In this document: positions 1 through 11,016 of the stretch, in pieces
Position numbering within the stretch: position 1 is the first letter of the stretch
Layout of the letters: each line of letters begins with the position of its first letter
DNA from: Sophora flavescens
Taxonomy: Eukaryota > Streptophyta > Magnoliopsida > Fabales > Fabaceae
Direction: 5' to 3'
NCBI GenBank assembly: GCA_030762895.1
Contig: CM061062.1
Location: forward strand, 139,917,104 to 139,981,103
Length of the DNA: 64,000 nt
Program-made: the position numbers and the translations under genes
The notes under the pieces: model-generated
Told to the model about the DNA's origin: nothing
The model's input: only the letters and a program-made list of their open reading frames with translations
The model's database searches: none

Positions 1-949
1 CCCCGATGTCATAATACAGAGTTGGTATAACCAATCTGATAAACAACTCGGATAATAAACTCAACTAAGCATAAACTAAACTACGAGTAGCGGCTCCTCA
101 GAGTCACTCCTCAGCAAGCTGCTCACCGTCCTCTGCATAACCAAAAGATACATGCAAAGCAAACAACGAAAGACAGGGTGTAAGAACCATATATATAAAC
201 ATATCGGCAACAAGATAGTTGGCAAGATGAACATACAACACATAGCAACCATAACATAGTCATCATACCAACACTTCAAGCATATCACAATATAACATCA
301 ATCATACGATGCAATGCGAAGCACTAGACCGAATGCATGTGGATTCATCTATACCAGGAGTACGACTTCAGAGTTACATTTCCACATTGGCCAAAAAGAA
401 CCAACACCGGAGCAGTTCACCTTAACATGGGTGGACCCCTAGGATAGCCGATGCACCTTATTCTCAGATGCGACACCACGGGTGTACATGATCCCCTTAG
501 TCTCGGATGAATCACGGTGGATGGCCAGATCATCTTACACACGGACGACCTCCCCTTAACTATCGTACCTCCCCCTAAAACTCCATGCTTGATGTATGCA
601 CACAACAAACAACCGTTATCCACCACCTCCATCAACAACATTTATTATGGCTTAACCTCTTTGGCCAACAAGCACCAACGGTAACATCATCTTTAATCTT
701 TTAAATTTAAATGTTAGACAACACTCTGGTCAAATAGCATCAAAGCCTCAACACCTTGACCATCATGCATCAAGGTCCCCTTCCCCACTAGGCTACCAAG
801 GTATAACATCAACAACACCTTGACCATCAAACATCGAGGCTCAACATCATCTTTTCACTTGTCTTTGGTCTTCACGTTTCATTGGTATCTTATTAAGTCT
901 TTTAAGCATTTGGGGTGAAAACCCCTATTTCAGCATTTCCGGTTCTGTT

Positions 950-1078
950 CGGGTCAGGTGAGCACGGGCATGCTCACCCTCGCACGGGCATGCTGCTCTG
1001 GGTTTCAAACTGGAGCACGGGTGTGCTTCTTGTTAAGCATGACCGTGCTCAATGGAGTGTGGCCGTGCTGATCTGGCC
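950..1078. repeat. GC-rich palindrome cluster in LTR A1
   Basis: Four to five near-palindromes of the type AGCACGGGCATGCT and AGCATGACCGTGCT lie in pairs separated by short spacers, with CTCTGGGTTT or ATCTGG after each pair. The same block occurs in A2 (7197-7322), A3 (9625-9745), A5 (27808-27925), A6 (30640-30770) and A' (59920-59971). Confidence 0.8.
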
Positions 1079-2061
1079 AGAAACTGTAAAGAAACCCTTT
1101 CCCAAATCCTTGGGACAATTCACAGATTCAACCTATTGGCTTACACTAATCCATCGAACATCAGCTTCATTAATCTTAACTGTTCTTCATTAATATTCAT
1201 GTCTTATCATCTTGGGGAATTAATCCTTTAATCACATCATCAATATTAATGTCCCTAGAACACTCACTAATCAATCCTAGGGCCTTTAACTAAGCTCTAT
1301 GAACATAAGCTTACCTCTCACACTATGTTCATGTCTTATGAACATATGGGAAAAAATCCCTTAATTCTCATTATTATCATCGTTATCATCTTTTAACTTC
1401 TTAACATCATTGTTGGCATCAACATCCTCAACAATCAACTCTTAATAAGAGCACAACACCAAACAACAACCAATAACCATTATAACTCATTACAACATGG
1501 CATCAACATTCAACGTGTTCATAACAGACAACATTCAATAACAAGAACGTTCATACCAACATATATCAATTAATAATAGTCATACCAATATCATCATCAC
1601 AACAATTAATATCATATAACAATTAGACATAGAGGCATATAAACATGTTATCATACAAACTGTCATATAAGCATTTAATCAAATACCAGGGTCATAGGTT
1701 AACCCTTCATCTTACGTTGCCCCATAGCCTACATGTTCATACTAGCTCGTCTTCCCATACGTGGTATGAAGATCAAACCCCGAAAGCAAACTGGTGTCGT
1801 TCTATCAAGCGGCTTGATGAGTTCCCCAAGCCTTGGTCAAACAAGAAGGGGACAACCAATTAGTTTCTAGATCTAATAATAGAAAAGAGACTAAAAGAGG
1901 GAAGACAACGTTACCTTAAATGATACTATCGTGCTACTCCTCTCCTAAAACTAGAGCAAGAACACGAAGCATTTCAAAAGGTTCAAGGGAAGAGGTTTCG
2001 GTCGCACTAGGATTGCCATAGTGCCAAAAAGAAGGTTTGGGTCGCAACCCTCATGTAAAGG

Positions 2062-2075
2062 CTCTATTTATAGAC
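2062..2075 (-). promoter_or_regulatory. TATA box of LTR A1
   Basis: On the minus strand this reads TCTATAAATAGAG, a strong plant TATA box. It lies about 210 bp inside the LTR start, so U3 is short and R-U5 very long. The same site is present at about 8310 (A2), 24186 (A3), 26006 (A4) and 28925 (A5). Confidence 0.7.
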
Positions 2076-2471
2076 TCTGAGCTCTGAGCACGACCTTGCT
2101 CCCTGTAGAGCACGAGGCGCTCAAAGATTGTACCACGTGACCATCTAAACGATCGAATTGGCCAAAACACATAAAATAAGACTTGTAGATATGGCCAAAA
2201 CGGTGAAACACGTTACTTGGACTTTAAAAGGATTGAACCTTTCTAAAAGCACTAAGCTTATTTACGAAAAACGGGGTGTTACAATTCCACCCCCTTATAA
2301 AAAGTATCGTCCTCGAAATTTCTATCACCTTGATTGGTTAAACTTTCACCAATTAGGCACATACCTTGGGTTGAGTCCTTGGACTGAGAGGCTCCGGCTC
2401 CCCTAAGGGTAAAGGCTCTCCCAGCAGAGAACTAAGTGGGAATAACTAAAGGTTCTTAACACTAAAGCATC

Positions 2472-2496
2472 ATTATCTATAACAAGTATAGATAAT
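2472..2496. other. Perfect 10-bp inverted repeat in A internal domain 1
   Basis: Arms ATTATCTATA and TATAGATAAT are separated by the 5-nt loop ACAAG. Homologous structures lie at 8779-8803 (perfect), 24723-24747 (two arm changes), 26544-26568 (perfect arms, changed loop) and 29364-29388 (decayed right arm). The place, between PBS and PPT of an element without genes, fits a packaging or dimerisation signal. That role is inferred. Confidence 0.75.
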
Positions 2497-2558
2497 TCAA
2501 ACAAGAGCAAATAGAAGACTCGCAACAGACACATACCTCTTCCGGATAGGGCCAAACT

Positions 2559-2570
2559 GCTCTGATACCA
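2559..2570 (-). other. Primer binding site, initiator tRNA-Met type
   Basis: The minus strand reads TGGTATCAGAGC, the standard plant retrotransposon PBS complementary to the 3' end of initiator tRNA-Met. LTR A2 begins 6 bp away. Equivalent sites are at 8866-8877, 24811-24821 (one base lost), 26631-26642 and 29451-29462. Confidence 0.9.
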
Positions 2571-4390
2571 CTAAATGTGACACCTTCTACCCCGCATGTA
2601 TTTTTAAAGCGATAACATAGAAGGAAATAATTTAATTTTTCGCAATAAGATAAACACGTGCTTATTTTTTATAAAAGAAAACCAACGGGTAAAGGATACC
2701 ACATTGTAACAAGGTCTCAATGCGGAAAATAAAACATGTTTACGAAGAAAGACATATCATAAACATAAACATAAACAACAGATATAAACGATCGAACCCA
2801 ACCCCGATGTCACATTATAGAGCTAGTATAACCAATCCAATAAACAACTCGAATAAACAACTAAACTAAACTAAACATAAACTAAGCTACGAGTAGCGGC
2901 TCCTCGGAGTCACTCCTCAGCAAGCTGCTCACCATCCTCTGCATAACCAAAAGATACATGCAAATCAGACAACGAAAGACGGGGAGTACGAACCATATAT
3001 ATAAACATAACGGCAACAGGATAGTTGGCAAATTGAACATACAACACATAGCAACCATAACATAGTCATCATACAAACACAACAAGCATATCACAATATA
3101 ACATCAATCATACAATGCAATGTTAAGCACCGAATGCATGTGGATTCATCTACACCAGGAGTACGACTTCAGAGTTACATTTCCACATTGTCCAAAAAGC
3201 ACCAACGTCGGGGCAGTTCACCTTAACATGGGTGGACCCCTAGGATAGCCGATGCACCTTATTCTCAGATGCGACACCACGGGTGTACATGTTCCCCTTA
3301 GTCTCGGATGAATCACCGTGGATGGCCAGATCATCTTACACACGGACGACCTCCCCTTAACTATCGTACCTCCCTCTAAAACTCCATGCATGATGTATGC
3401 ATACAACAAACAACTGTTATCCACCACCTCCATCAGCACCATTTATTATGGCTTAACCTCTTTGGCCAACAAGCACCAAAGATAACATCATCTTTAATCT
3501 TTTAACTTTAAACGTTAGACAACACTCTAGCCAAAAAGTGTAACAGCCCACTTTTCGGATACGCTGTATTAACGGTAAAGATATTTATATTTATATTTTT
3601 ATCTGGGAACTAGGAAATTATTTTGGATAAAACAAAATCATAACAGCCCGGTCTGTGTTTTTACTGACAGTATAATTTTATACCGGCAGAAAACCCTAAT
3701 TTGAACCGAAACTGAAATTTGTAGATTTTTTATGTTTTGTCCGTGAGGAATTCTATTTTCCAAATTTCTGATCAAAAATAAAATATTATGTTTATACAAA
3801 CGAATTTTAGTAAACGTTCGGACGAAAAATGGTCGGTGTATTCACTGACACTAAGATTTTAATGATCAGAAAACCTAATTTTGACTCGTGGATGAAATGG
3901 TTCATATTTAAATCATATTTCCAATGAGTTTGGTTAGTTTGAAAATATTCAGTCGAAAACGAAATAAAATATTATGCTTTTATACGGCCGTAAAACCCTA
4001 ATTAGGGAACCGATGGAGTCAGGAAGGGAGGTGCAGAGACAAAATCGGACACCGGAGGAGCTGAGTCATGGGGTGAGTCACCACCATGACTCACCAAGCA
4101 TTTATGAAGCATTAAATGTAAATTTAAGTGAAATGACCAAAATGCCCTTTTAGTTTAACCTAACCAAAGTTAAGTTAGATTTTAACCATGGTTAAGGAAC
4201 CATGGTTAGTTTGTGTGGTCTAAAATCAGTCACACCCTCCACTAAATGTGAGCCACATATTTATTAACCATAGTTAGCAAAGTAACCCTAGTTAAGTTAA
4301 TTATTAACCATAGTTAACTATTATATTATTTAATATTCACAAAACCCATTAGTTAAATTCCTTATAACCAAACAAAGCCTAAATCTAGCC

Positions 4391-4397
4391 TATAAAT
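4391..4397 (+). promoter_or_regulatory. TATA box of the solo LTR
   Basis: CCTATAAATACTCC is a good plant TATA box about 850 bp into the LTR. The pyrimidine-rich stretch near 4430-4460 fits a transcription start region. Promoter use is inferred. Confidence 0.55.
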
Positions 4398-5667
4398 ACT
4401 CCTCAAAACCATGGCCTCCCTCCCCTTTCACTCACCTTCTTCATCTTCTTCATTAAATAACTTTTCTCCAAAAACTCCATTTTCTCTCCAAGAGCTCAAG
4501 TTCACGCTTTAAGGGAAACTTGCCAAAATCATCATCTTTTCTTCATTTCTTCCACACACTTGAGGTACTATGATCATCCATGATCATCTCATCTCATCTC
4601 ATCTTATGATCTTGTTCTTCCTATTTCAAGTCTTTTTCATTCTTAGATCTAGAACTTTAAATAATTGTAGAAAATTATAGAAAAATCATAAAAATGTGAA
4701 ACCAATTGCTATGATCTTGTTATGTCTTCTTTTACCATCATCTAAGAGCTTGTCAGCAAAATCATTATCGTTCCTTTTTTTTTTACAAGACCGAATCTAG
4801 TCATAAGTGGGCTAGATGAGTTTTCTTCAAAGTTTTGCATAAATGATGATGGTTCTAGGCTATCTAAGGTTTCTAGGTTTTAAATCTAAGAGCTTAACTT
4901 CAACAAAGATTTCTATCCTAATTTTACGGTGTTGACCGAAAATCTAGGGTTTAGGAGTTTATAGATTTTTTTGAATTAATGAATTCTAATGATTGGTTAA
5001 TACTCTTAGGGATCTATGTAATCTAAAACCAATATCCTGAATCAAAAAGAATTTCTAGCCTATTTTACTATACATGGACGAAACCCTAACCCTAGAGGTT
5101 ATAGGATTCTATTTCAAATTTTAGTCTTGTAATAAGTAATCTATGTTAGTTAAGACTCTAGTAACTAGGATTCAAAAGATGGCATTAAGAAGATAACCCT
5201 AAACCTATTTTCTTAGTCTTGACCGAACCTAGCCCTAAAGTGTCATAAATGGTTTTTGTTTGATTAACTATAGTTATGTTGTTTGGTTCAAGGTGAAACT
5301 ATTAAGCTGTGGTATGATAGCGATGAACGTCGAGTTCGGGATTTCGGTGCTAGCTCAGGTGGGGGAAAGAACCATTCCATCGTCTGAAACGATAAGTAGT
5401 ATATTATATAATGATTGTGTAGGGCAACCGAAACCCTACTAGTAGTTGAGTAATCGACAAGACCAAAATCACTTTGGAAACCTTTTTTGTAAAACCAATG
5501 CTGATTTGGGGATTGTAGGTTTATCGGCATTAGGTTGATTATGTGATATTGAGGATATCTGACTTTATGTTGTTGAATTTACTATGATACGCTAGTTGAG
5601 GTATTCCATATGCATGTGACGTATTATTTTGGAGTTTGAATATTTAGGATATTGAGGATGTTTGTTG

Positions 5668-5766
5668 TCTGTCACGACCATGATGGTTGTAATGGCCAGA
5701 CCGTGACAGGTTTTGTTTTGTAGAATTCTTGCATTTGATGTCTGTCACGGCCGTGACAGAGTCTGA
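5668..5766. repeat. Paired CACGG/CCGTG palindromes in the solo LTR
   Basis: The stretch holds CTGTCACGACCATGATGG, a partner ending ACCGTGACAGG, then the perfect palindrome TGTCACGGCCGTGACA followed by GAGTCTGACTTT. The trailing CTCTGACT-like element also follows the pairs in element G. Confidence 0.75.
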
Positions 5767-6129
5767 CTTTGTTATTTATTTGATTTGATTATTATGGGTT
5801 GGTTGTGATAAATTGCTTTATATGATATTGAGATATTTGAATATTTCCTGATATTGTGTGATGCATAATCTTCCTGGTTTTTAATACTATGCTTAGTTGA
5901 TTTTAAGCAAGGATATATGTTGTTCGGGAGATGATTGTTTGGGTAAGAGAATGAATTGACTTAGAGGTGCCTAGCTTAATTAAGTTATCTAATGGATGAG
6001 ATGTGACATAGAATGCGAGTTGATGTTATGATGGGAACTTGAGGTACTAGGTTGTTATTGATGCGAGATAGTAAGATTCATATAGAGGCTTTGATGCAGA
6101 TACTTTTTCAGTCCATGACGCGTTGATCT

Positions 6130-6325
6130 GATTTATCCTATCAAAAGATAGAAATGCACTATATCGAGTTCTAACCTATCAAAAGATAGAAGAGAACTAA
6201 CCTGAATCCTATCCTATCAAAAGATAGAAGAGCACTATACAGGATCCTATCTTATCGAAAGATAGAAGTGCACTATGCCGAGTCTTATCCTATCAAAAGA
6301 TAGAAGTGTACTACACCGAGTTCTT
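6130..6325 (+). repeat. Five-copy hairpin repeat in the solo LTR
   Basis: Five imperfect units of about 35-40 bp each carry CTATC-AAA(A)-GATAG (CTTATCGAAAGATAG in the fourth), followed by AGAAGTGCACTA-like sequence. Each can fold into a small stem-loop. The array lies about 650 bp before the LTR 3' end. Confidence 0.8.
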
Positions 6326-8591
6326 TGCATCAGACTACAATGGACTACTGACGAGTGCGAAAGGAATAGAGACAGTTATGTTAGAATAAGGATTTAGATG
6401 GCATGAGTTGAGGGTAGAGGACAATATATAATGTGAGGATGATTGCTAATTATGGGTGTTAATTGTGTGTGACATTTATTGTATGACATACTATGATGCT
6501 TTTCTGCTTTTTGATGATAGAACTCTTTCTTATCCCATGTATCTTTCTGTATGTTTTATTTTATCTTTTATGGGATCGTACATGAAGACCCTGTGGCCGA
6601 GCTGAACGAAGAGGAGTTGGATGGAACTCCCTATGAACCGAAAGCCGGAGGTCGAGTCGTGACCCATGGTGATTAGGGTCTAGTTAGTCTATGGCCAGTG
6701 CGTCTCGTGAGACGTTTTTTGTATTTTCCGCTAAGTTTAATATTTTGTTTGAGTATTCCTGTGAGGGATCCTACTGAGAGAATACCCTCAACAGTATTTT
6801 GAAATATGTGTAAAAGACTTACGTGTGTATTTATAACTATCGTGTGTTGTTTAAGTTATATGTTTATTAACTTAAGTTTTAATTTTTACGTATTTTCACG
6901 TTAAGTGTGCGATTAAGAAATTAACTAATGAGTTTTTAATCTAATAACAAAATGGGGCACAACGGGGTGTCTCAAAAAGCATCAAAGCCTCAACACCTTA
7001 ACCATCATGCATCAAGGCCCCCTTGCCACTAGGCTACCAAGGTACAACATCTAGAACACCATGACCATCAAGCATCAAGGCTCAACATCATCTTTTCATT
7101 TGTCTTTGGTCTTCATGTTTTGTTGGTATCTTATTAAGTCTTTTAAGCGTTTGGGGTGAAAACCCCTATTTCAACATTTCCGGTTATGTTTTGGTCAGGT
7201 GAGCACGGGCGTGCTCACCCTCAGCACGGGCATGTGCTCTGGATTTCAAACTGGAGCACGGGCATGCTCCTTGTTAAGCACGATCGTTCTCAATGGAGCG
7301 TGGCCGTACTAATCTGGGCAGAAAGAGTCAGAAACCCTTTCCCAAATCCTTGAGACAGTTCACGGATTCAACCTATTGGCTTCTACTAATCCATTGAACA
7401 CCAGCTTCATTAATCTTAACTGTCCTTCATTAATATTCACGTCTTATCATCATGGGGAATTAATCCTTTAATCACAACTTCATTATTAATGTCCTTGGAT
7501 CACTAATCAATCCCAGGGTCTTTAACTAAGCCCTATGAACATAACCTTACCTCTCACACTATGTTCATGTCTTATGAACAACTGGGAAAACATCCCTTAA
7601 TTCTCATTATTATCATCGTTATCATATTTTAACATCTTAACATCATTGTTGGCATTAACATCCCCAACAATCAACACTCAATAAGAGCACAACACCAAAC
7701 AACAACCAATAACCATTGTAACTCATTAGAACATGGCATCAACATTCAACATGTTCATAACAGGCAACATTCAATAACATGAACGATCATACCAACATAT
7801 ATCAATTAATAACGGTCATGCCAATATCAACATCACAACAATTAACATCATATAACAAGTAGACATAGAGGCATATAAACATGATATCATACTAACTGTC
7901 ATATAGACATTTAATCAAACACCTTGGTCATAGGTTAACCTTTCATCTTACGCTACCCCATAGCCTACATATTCATACTAGCCCTTCTCCCAATACCTAG
8001 TATGAAGATCAAACCCTGAAATCAAACTGGTCGTGTTCCATCAAGCGGTTTGATGAGTTTCCTAAGCCTTGGCCAAACAAGAAGGGGACAACCAGTTAGT
8101 CTCTAGATCTAATAATATAAAAGAGACTAAGAGAGGGAAGACAACGTTACCTTAAACGATACTATCGCGCTACTCCTCCCCTAAAACTAGAGCAAGAACA
8201 CGAAGCACTTCAAAGGGTTCAATGGAAGGGAAAGGGAAGAGGTTTCTGTCGCACTAAGATTGCCCAAGTGCCAAAAAGAGGGTTTGGGTCACAACCCTCA
8301 CGAAAATGCTCTATTTATAGACTTTGAGACTTGGGCACGACCTTGCTCCCTGTTGAGCACGGGGCGCTGAAAGATTGTACTACGAAACCATCTAAACGAT
8401 CGTATTGGCCAAAACACGTAAAATAAGACTTGTAGATAATTGTCTTAGACTTTAAACGCCACAAAGATCACCTCGATCGAACATCTAGAACTCAAGCTAT
8501 GACCAAAACGGTGAAACACTTTACCTGGACTCTAAAAGGATTGAACCTTTCTAAAAGCACTAAGCATATTTACGAAAAACGGGGTGTTACA

Positions 8592-8882
8592 ATTCCACCC
8601 CCTTATAAAAAATTTCATCCTCAAAATTTCTATCACTTTGATTGGTTAAACTTTCCCCAATTAGGCAGATACCTTGGGTTGAGTCCTTGGACTGAGAGGC
8701 TCCGGCTCCCCTAAGGTAATGGCTCTCCCAGTAGAGAACTAAGCGGGAAGAACTAAAGGTTCCTAACACTAAAGGATCATTATCTATAACAAGTATAGAT
8801 AATTCAAACAATAACACACAGAAGACTCGTAACAGACTCATACCTCGTCTGGACAGGGCTGAACTGCTCTGATACCACAAAA
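8592..8882 (-). mobile_element. Minimal internal domain 2 of element A
   Basis: At 291 bp it has the layout of domain 1: PBS at 8866-8877, perfect hairpin at 8779-8803, and PPT against 8592. It contains no retroviral domain. Confidence 0.85.
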
Positions 8883-9344
8883 TGTGACACCCTCTACCCT
8901 GCATGTATTTTTAAAGCGATAACATAGAAGCAAATAATTTTTATAAATAAGATAAACACGTGCTTATTCTTTATTAAAGAAAACCAACGGGTAAAGGAAA
9001 CCACATTGTAACAAGGTCTCAACACTGAAAATAAAACATGTTAAAGAAGAAAGATATATCATAAACATAAACATAAACAAAAGATATAAACGAACCCAAC
9101 CACAATGTCATATTACAGAGTTGGTATAACCAATCCGATAAAAAACTCGGATAAACAACTAGACTACACATAAACTAAACTACGAGTAGCGGCTCCTCGG
9201 AGTCACTCCTCAGCAAGTGGCTCACCGTCCTCTGCATAACCAAAAGATACATGCAAAGCAAACAATGAAAGACGGGGAGTAAGAACCATATATATAAACA
9301 TAATGGCAATAGGATAGTTGGCAAGATGAACATATAACACACAA

Positions 9345-9520
9345 CAAGGTACAACATTAACAAAACCTTGACCATCAAGCATCAAGGCCCTCTTAGCCAC
9401 TAGGCTACCAAGGTACAACATTTACAACACCTTGACCATCATGTATCAAGGCCCTCTTAGCCACTAGGCTAACAAGGTACAACATTAACAACGCCGTGAC
9501 CATCAACAATCAAGCATCAA
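9345..9520 (+). repeat. 64-bp tandem repeat in LTR A3
   Basis: About two and a half copies of a unit running CAAGGTACAACATT ... CCACTAGGCTAC lie head to tail. Other A LTRs have about one and a half copies (for example 7000-7090), so A3 gained copies locally. Confidence 0.75.
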
Positions 9521-10404
9521 CATCATGTTTTCACTTGTCTTTTATCTTCATGTTTCGTTGGTATCTTATTAAGTCTTTTAAGCGTTTCGGGTGAAAACCC
9601 TTATTTCAGTATTTTCGGTTCTGTTCTGGTCAGTGCTCACCCTTAGCACGGGCATGCTGCTCTGGATTTCAAACCGAAGCACGGGCATACTCATTGTTAA
9701 GCACGTCCGTACTCAATAGAGCGTGGCCACACCGATCTGGGTAGAAATGGTCAGAAACCCTTTCCCAATTCCTTGGGACAATTCACATATTTAACCTATT
9801 GGCTTCTACTAATCCATTGAACATCAGCTTCATTAATCTTAACTGTTCTTCATTAATATCCATGTCTTATCAACATGGGAAATTAATCCTTTAATCACAG
9901 CTTCATTATTAATGTCCCTGGAACACTCACTAATCAATCCTAGGGTCTTTAACTAAGCCCTATGAACATAACCTTACCTCTCACACTGTGTTCATTGTGA
10001 CACCCTAAAACCTGGCATCACATGGTTACTCATTTGCGGAAAAGAAACTTATTTAAAACGCTGGTCGCCTTCGGAAATATAACCTTTGTTAGAAGGGTTA
10101 CCGAAAAAGGGTACTTGTTTTTTTTTTTTTTTGTAAGCGGTAGTTAAGAAATAATGATGAACACTCAGAACATGTGAATAACCATCAATCATATCATTAG
10201 ATAGCCAACCCACCTGGGGTCTTAGGTTTCTTGGTTACACAACAGGCCTTATCGAACTGGCCAACTCACTTTGTTACAAAAACTGAAGAGGTAAGTAAAA
10301 GATTTCCATCACACTGGGACTGGGGAAAATCGGGCATAAGGATCAAAAGAAGGCTCCAGAAGCCAAGGGACCATCAGGGTAAACTCCAAAAATCAACGAC
10401 AAAC

Positions 10405-11016
10405 TTATTCGTATCTCCTGCATTCGGAGTGACCGCAGAAGCTTCCTTCAGACGAGGAACCACTTGCCGGATCGATAACTTCGCCACCATCATCGAGGAT
10501 CATGTCGTCGTCGTCAGGATCTTGTGGGTGGTACTCGGGCTCCTCTTCCTCCTCCTCCTCAATCTCTACGAATTCGTCGGGGTAATCCTCCGGATCCTCT
10601 TCGGGATCCTCCTCCTCCACTAGATCTTCTTCGATTGGTGCGACTGGGTCAAAGTGCTCGTGAAGAAGTCCGGTGGCCTGCAGAGTGTGGAGGTAGAACC
10701 ATGGAGGTGGAAGTGCCACGGTCCGAGACTCGACTGTGTGGATTCTCCGTATAGGCACTCCATTTGCATTAGTCTCCGTCGTCGTGATTGGTCCCTGGTA
10801 GGTCGCAGTCGTTGCTCCTTCGTGAATGGTCCAACTCCCCGCTGCCCCAAAGATGGTCGAAGACCTCATTCTTCGAACTCGTTGGTGCGGAGGGACTTCG
10901 GATCCATCTAAGAGTACGTGCGTTCCCAAGCAAAGAGAAAAGAACAAGCATACATTTGTGCAAGAGTGAGATACCGTCATAAGATATATCCCACAACAAC
11001 CATACACATGATACAT
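10405..11016 (-). CDS. LTR-borne acidic ORF, 203 codons, unknown function
   Basis: I do not recognise this protein. From about residue 125 it becomes very acidic, with runs such as EEEDPEEDPEDYPDEF and QDPDDDDMILDDGG, ending in a Ser-rich tail. The N-terminal part has a hydrophobic Cys-containing stretch that could be chance. It lies near the LTR 3' end, far downstream of the LTR TATA box, so in the 5' LTR copy it would fall in the leader before the PBS. That copy (about 19420-20030) is broken by indels exactly in the acid-coding stretch. The peptide HEHFDPVAPIEED resembles HEDPVAELNEEEL encoded near the 3' end of the solo LTR at about 6580. It may be a leader ORF or a composition artefact. 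Confidence 0.35.
   Translation of the reverse strand: MYHVYGCCGIYLMTVSHSCTNVCLFFSLCLGTHVLLDGSEVPPHQRVRRMRSSTIFGAAGSWTIHEGATTATYQGPITTTETNANGVPIRRIHTVESRTVALPPPWFYLHTLQATGLLHEHFDPVAPIEEDLVEEEDPEEDPEDYPDEFVEIEEEEEEEPEYHPQDPDDDDMILDDGGEVIDPASGSSSEGSFCGHSECRRYE

Larger units (their letters stand above)
1..2283 (-). repeat. LTR A1 of tandem non-autonomous chromovirus-like array (left end outside window)
   Basis: This is a long terminal repeat read on the minus strand. It ends at 2283 with the terminal GGTGTTACA, the complement of a TGTAACACC LTR start. By comparison with A2, about 225 bp of its other end lie left of the window. It carries GC-rich palindromes at 950-1078 and a minus-strand TATA box near 2070. 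No coding sequence is credible; the short hydrophobic frame at 76-288 recurs only because the LTR DNA recurs. A1 and A2 share a loss of about 70 bp (before the motif CACTAAGC) that A3, A4 and A5 retain, so A1 and A2 are sisters within the array. Confidence 0.85.
2284..2575 (-). mobile_element. Minimal internal domain 1 of element A
   Basis: Only 292 bp separate LTR A1 from LTR A2. On the minus strand it runs from a Met-tRNA PBS (2559-2570) through a leader with a 10-bp hairpin (2472-2496) to a polypurine tract (complement of ATTCCACCCCCTTATA, 2284-2299) flush against the LTR. There is no gag, protease, RT or integrase. The part next to the PPT retains GTCCTCGAAATTTC, also seen in B and C just before their PPT, which links A to chromoviruses. 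It could only have moved using proteins from a relative. Confidence 0.85.
3539..6974 (+). mobile_element. Solo LTR (3.4 kb) of a D-like chromovirus
   Basis: The sequence begins TGTAACAGCC, ends GGGGTGTCTCA and is flanked by a perfect 5-bp duplication AAAAG (3534-3538 and 6975-6979). A2's sequence resumes without loss. No PBS, PPT or coding domain is present, so this is a single LTR left by LTR-LTR recombination. Its 3' end is related, in inverse orientation, to the LTR of element D at 57915. Inside are a plus-strand TATA box at 4391, paired palindromes at 5668-5766, a short hairpin repeat array at 6130-6325 and a short acidic reading frame near 6580-6665. Confidence 0.9.
2576..8591 (-). repeat. 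LTR A2, interrupted by a solo LTR
   Basis: It starts TGTGACACC at 2576 and ends GGTGTTACA at 8591. Removing the nested solo LTR and one TSD copy leaves about 2575 bp. Palindrome cluster is at 7197-7322 and the minus-strand TATA at about 8309-8321. A2 serves as right LTR for internal domain 1 and left LTR for internal domain 2, which defines the tandem arrangement. Confidence 0.85.

Noticed and set aside
76..288. Hydrophobic 70-codon minus-strand frame repeated at 2882-3094, 9175-9378 and 26965-27150
   Set aside because: It recurs because the A LTR recurs, the composition is AT-driven, and it is truncated or shifted in several copies. No domain or sign of codon constraint.
2559..2570. tRNA-like match (initiator tRNA-Met 3' end)
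   Set aside because: Only 12 bp at the expected place after an LTR: a primer binding site, not a tRNA gene.
5260..5530. Short overlapping frames on both strands in the solo LTR
   Set aside because: Too short, no domain, inside a noncoding LTR.
10231..10982. Plus-strand frames opposite the acidic ORF, rich in Pro, Arg and Leu
   Set aside because: Antisense shadows of the GAG/GAT-rich acidic stretch on the minus strand.
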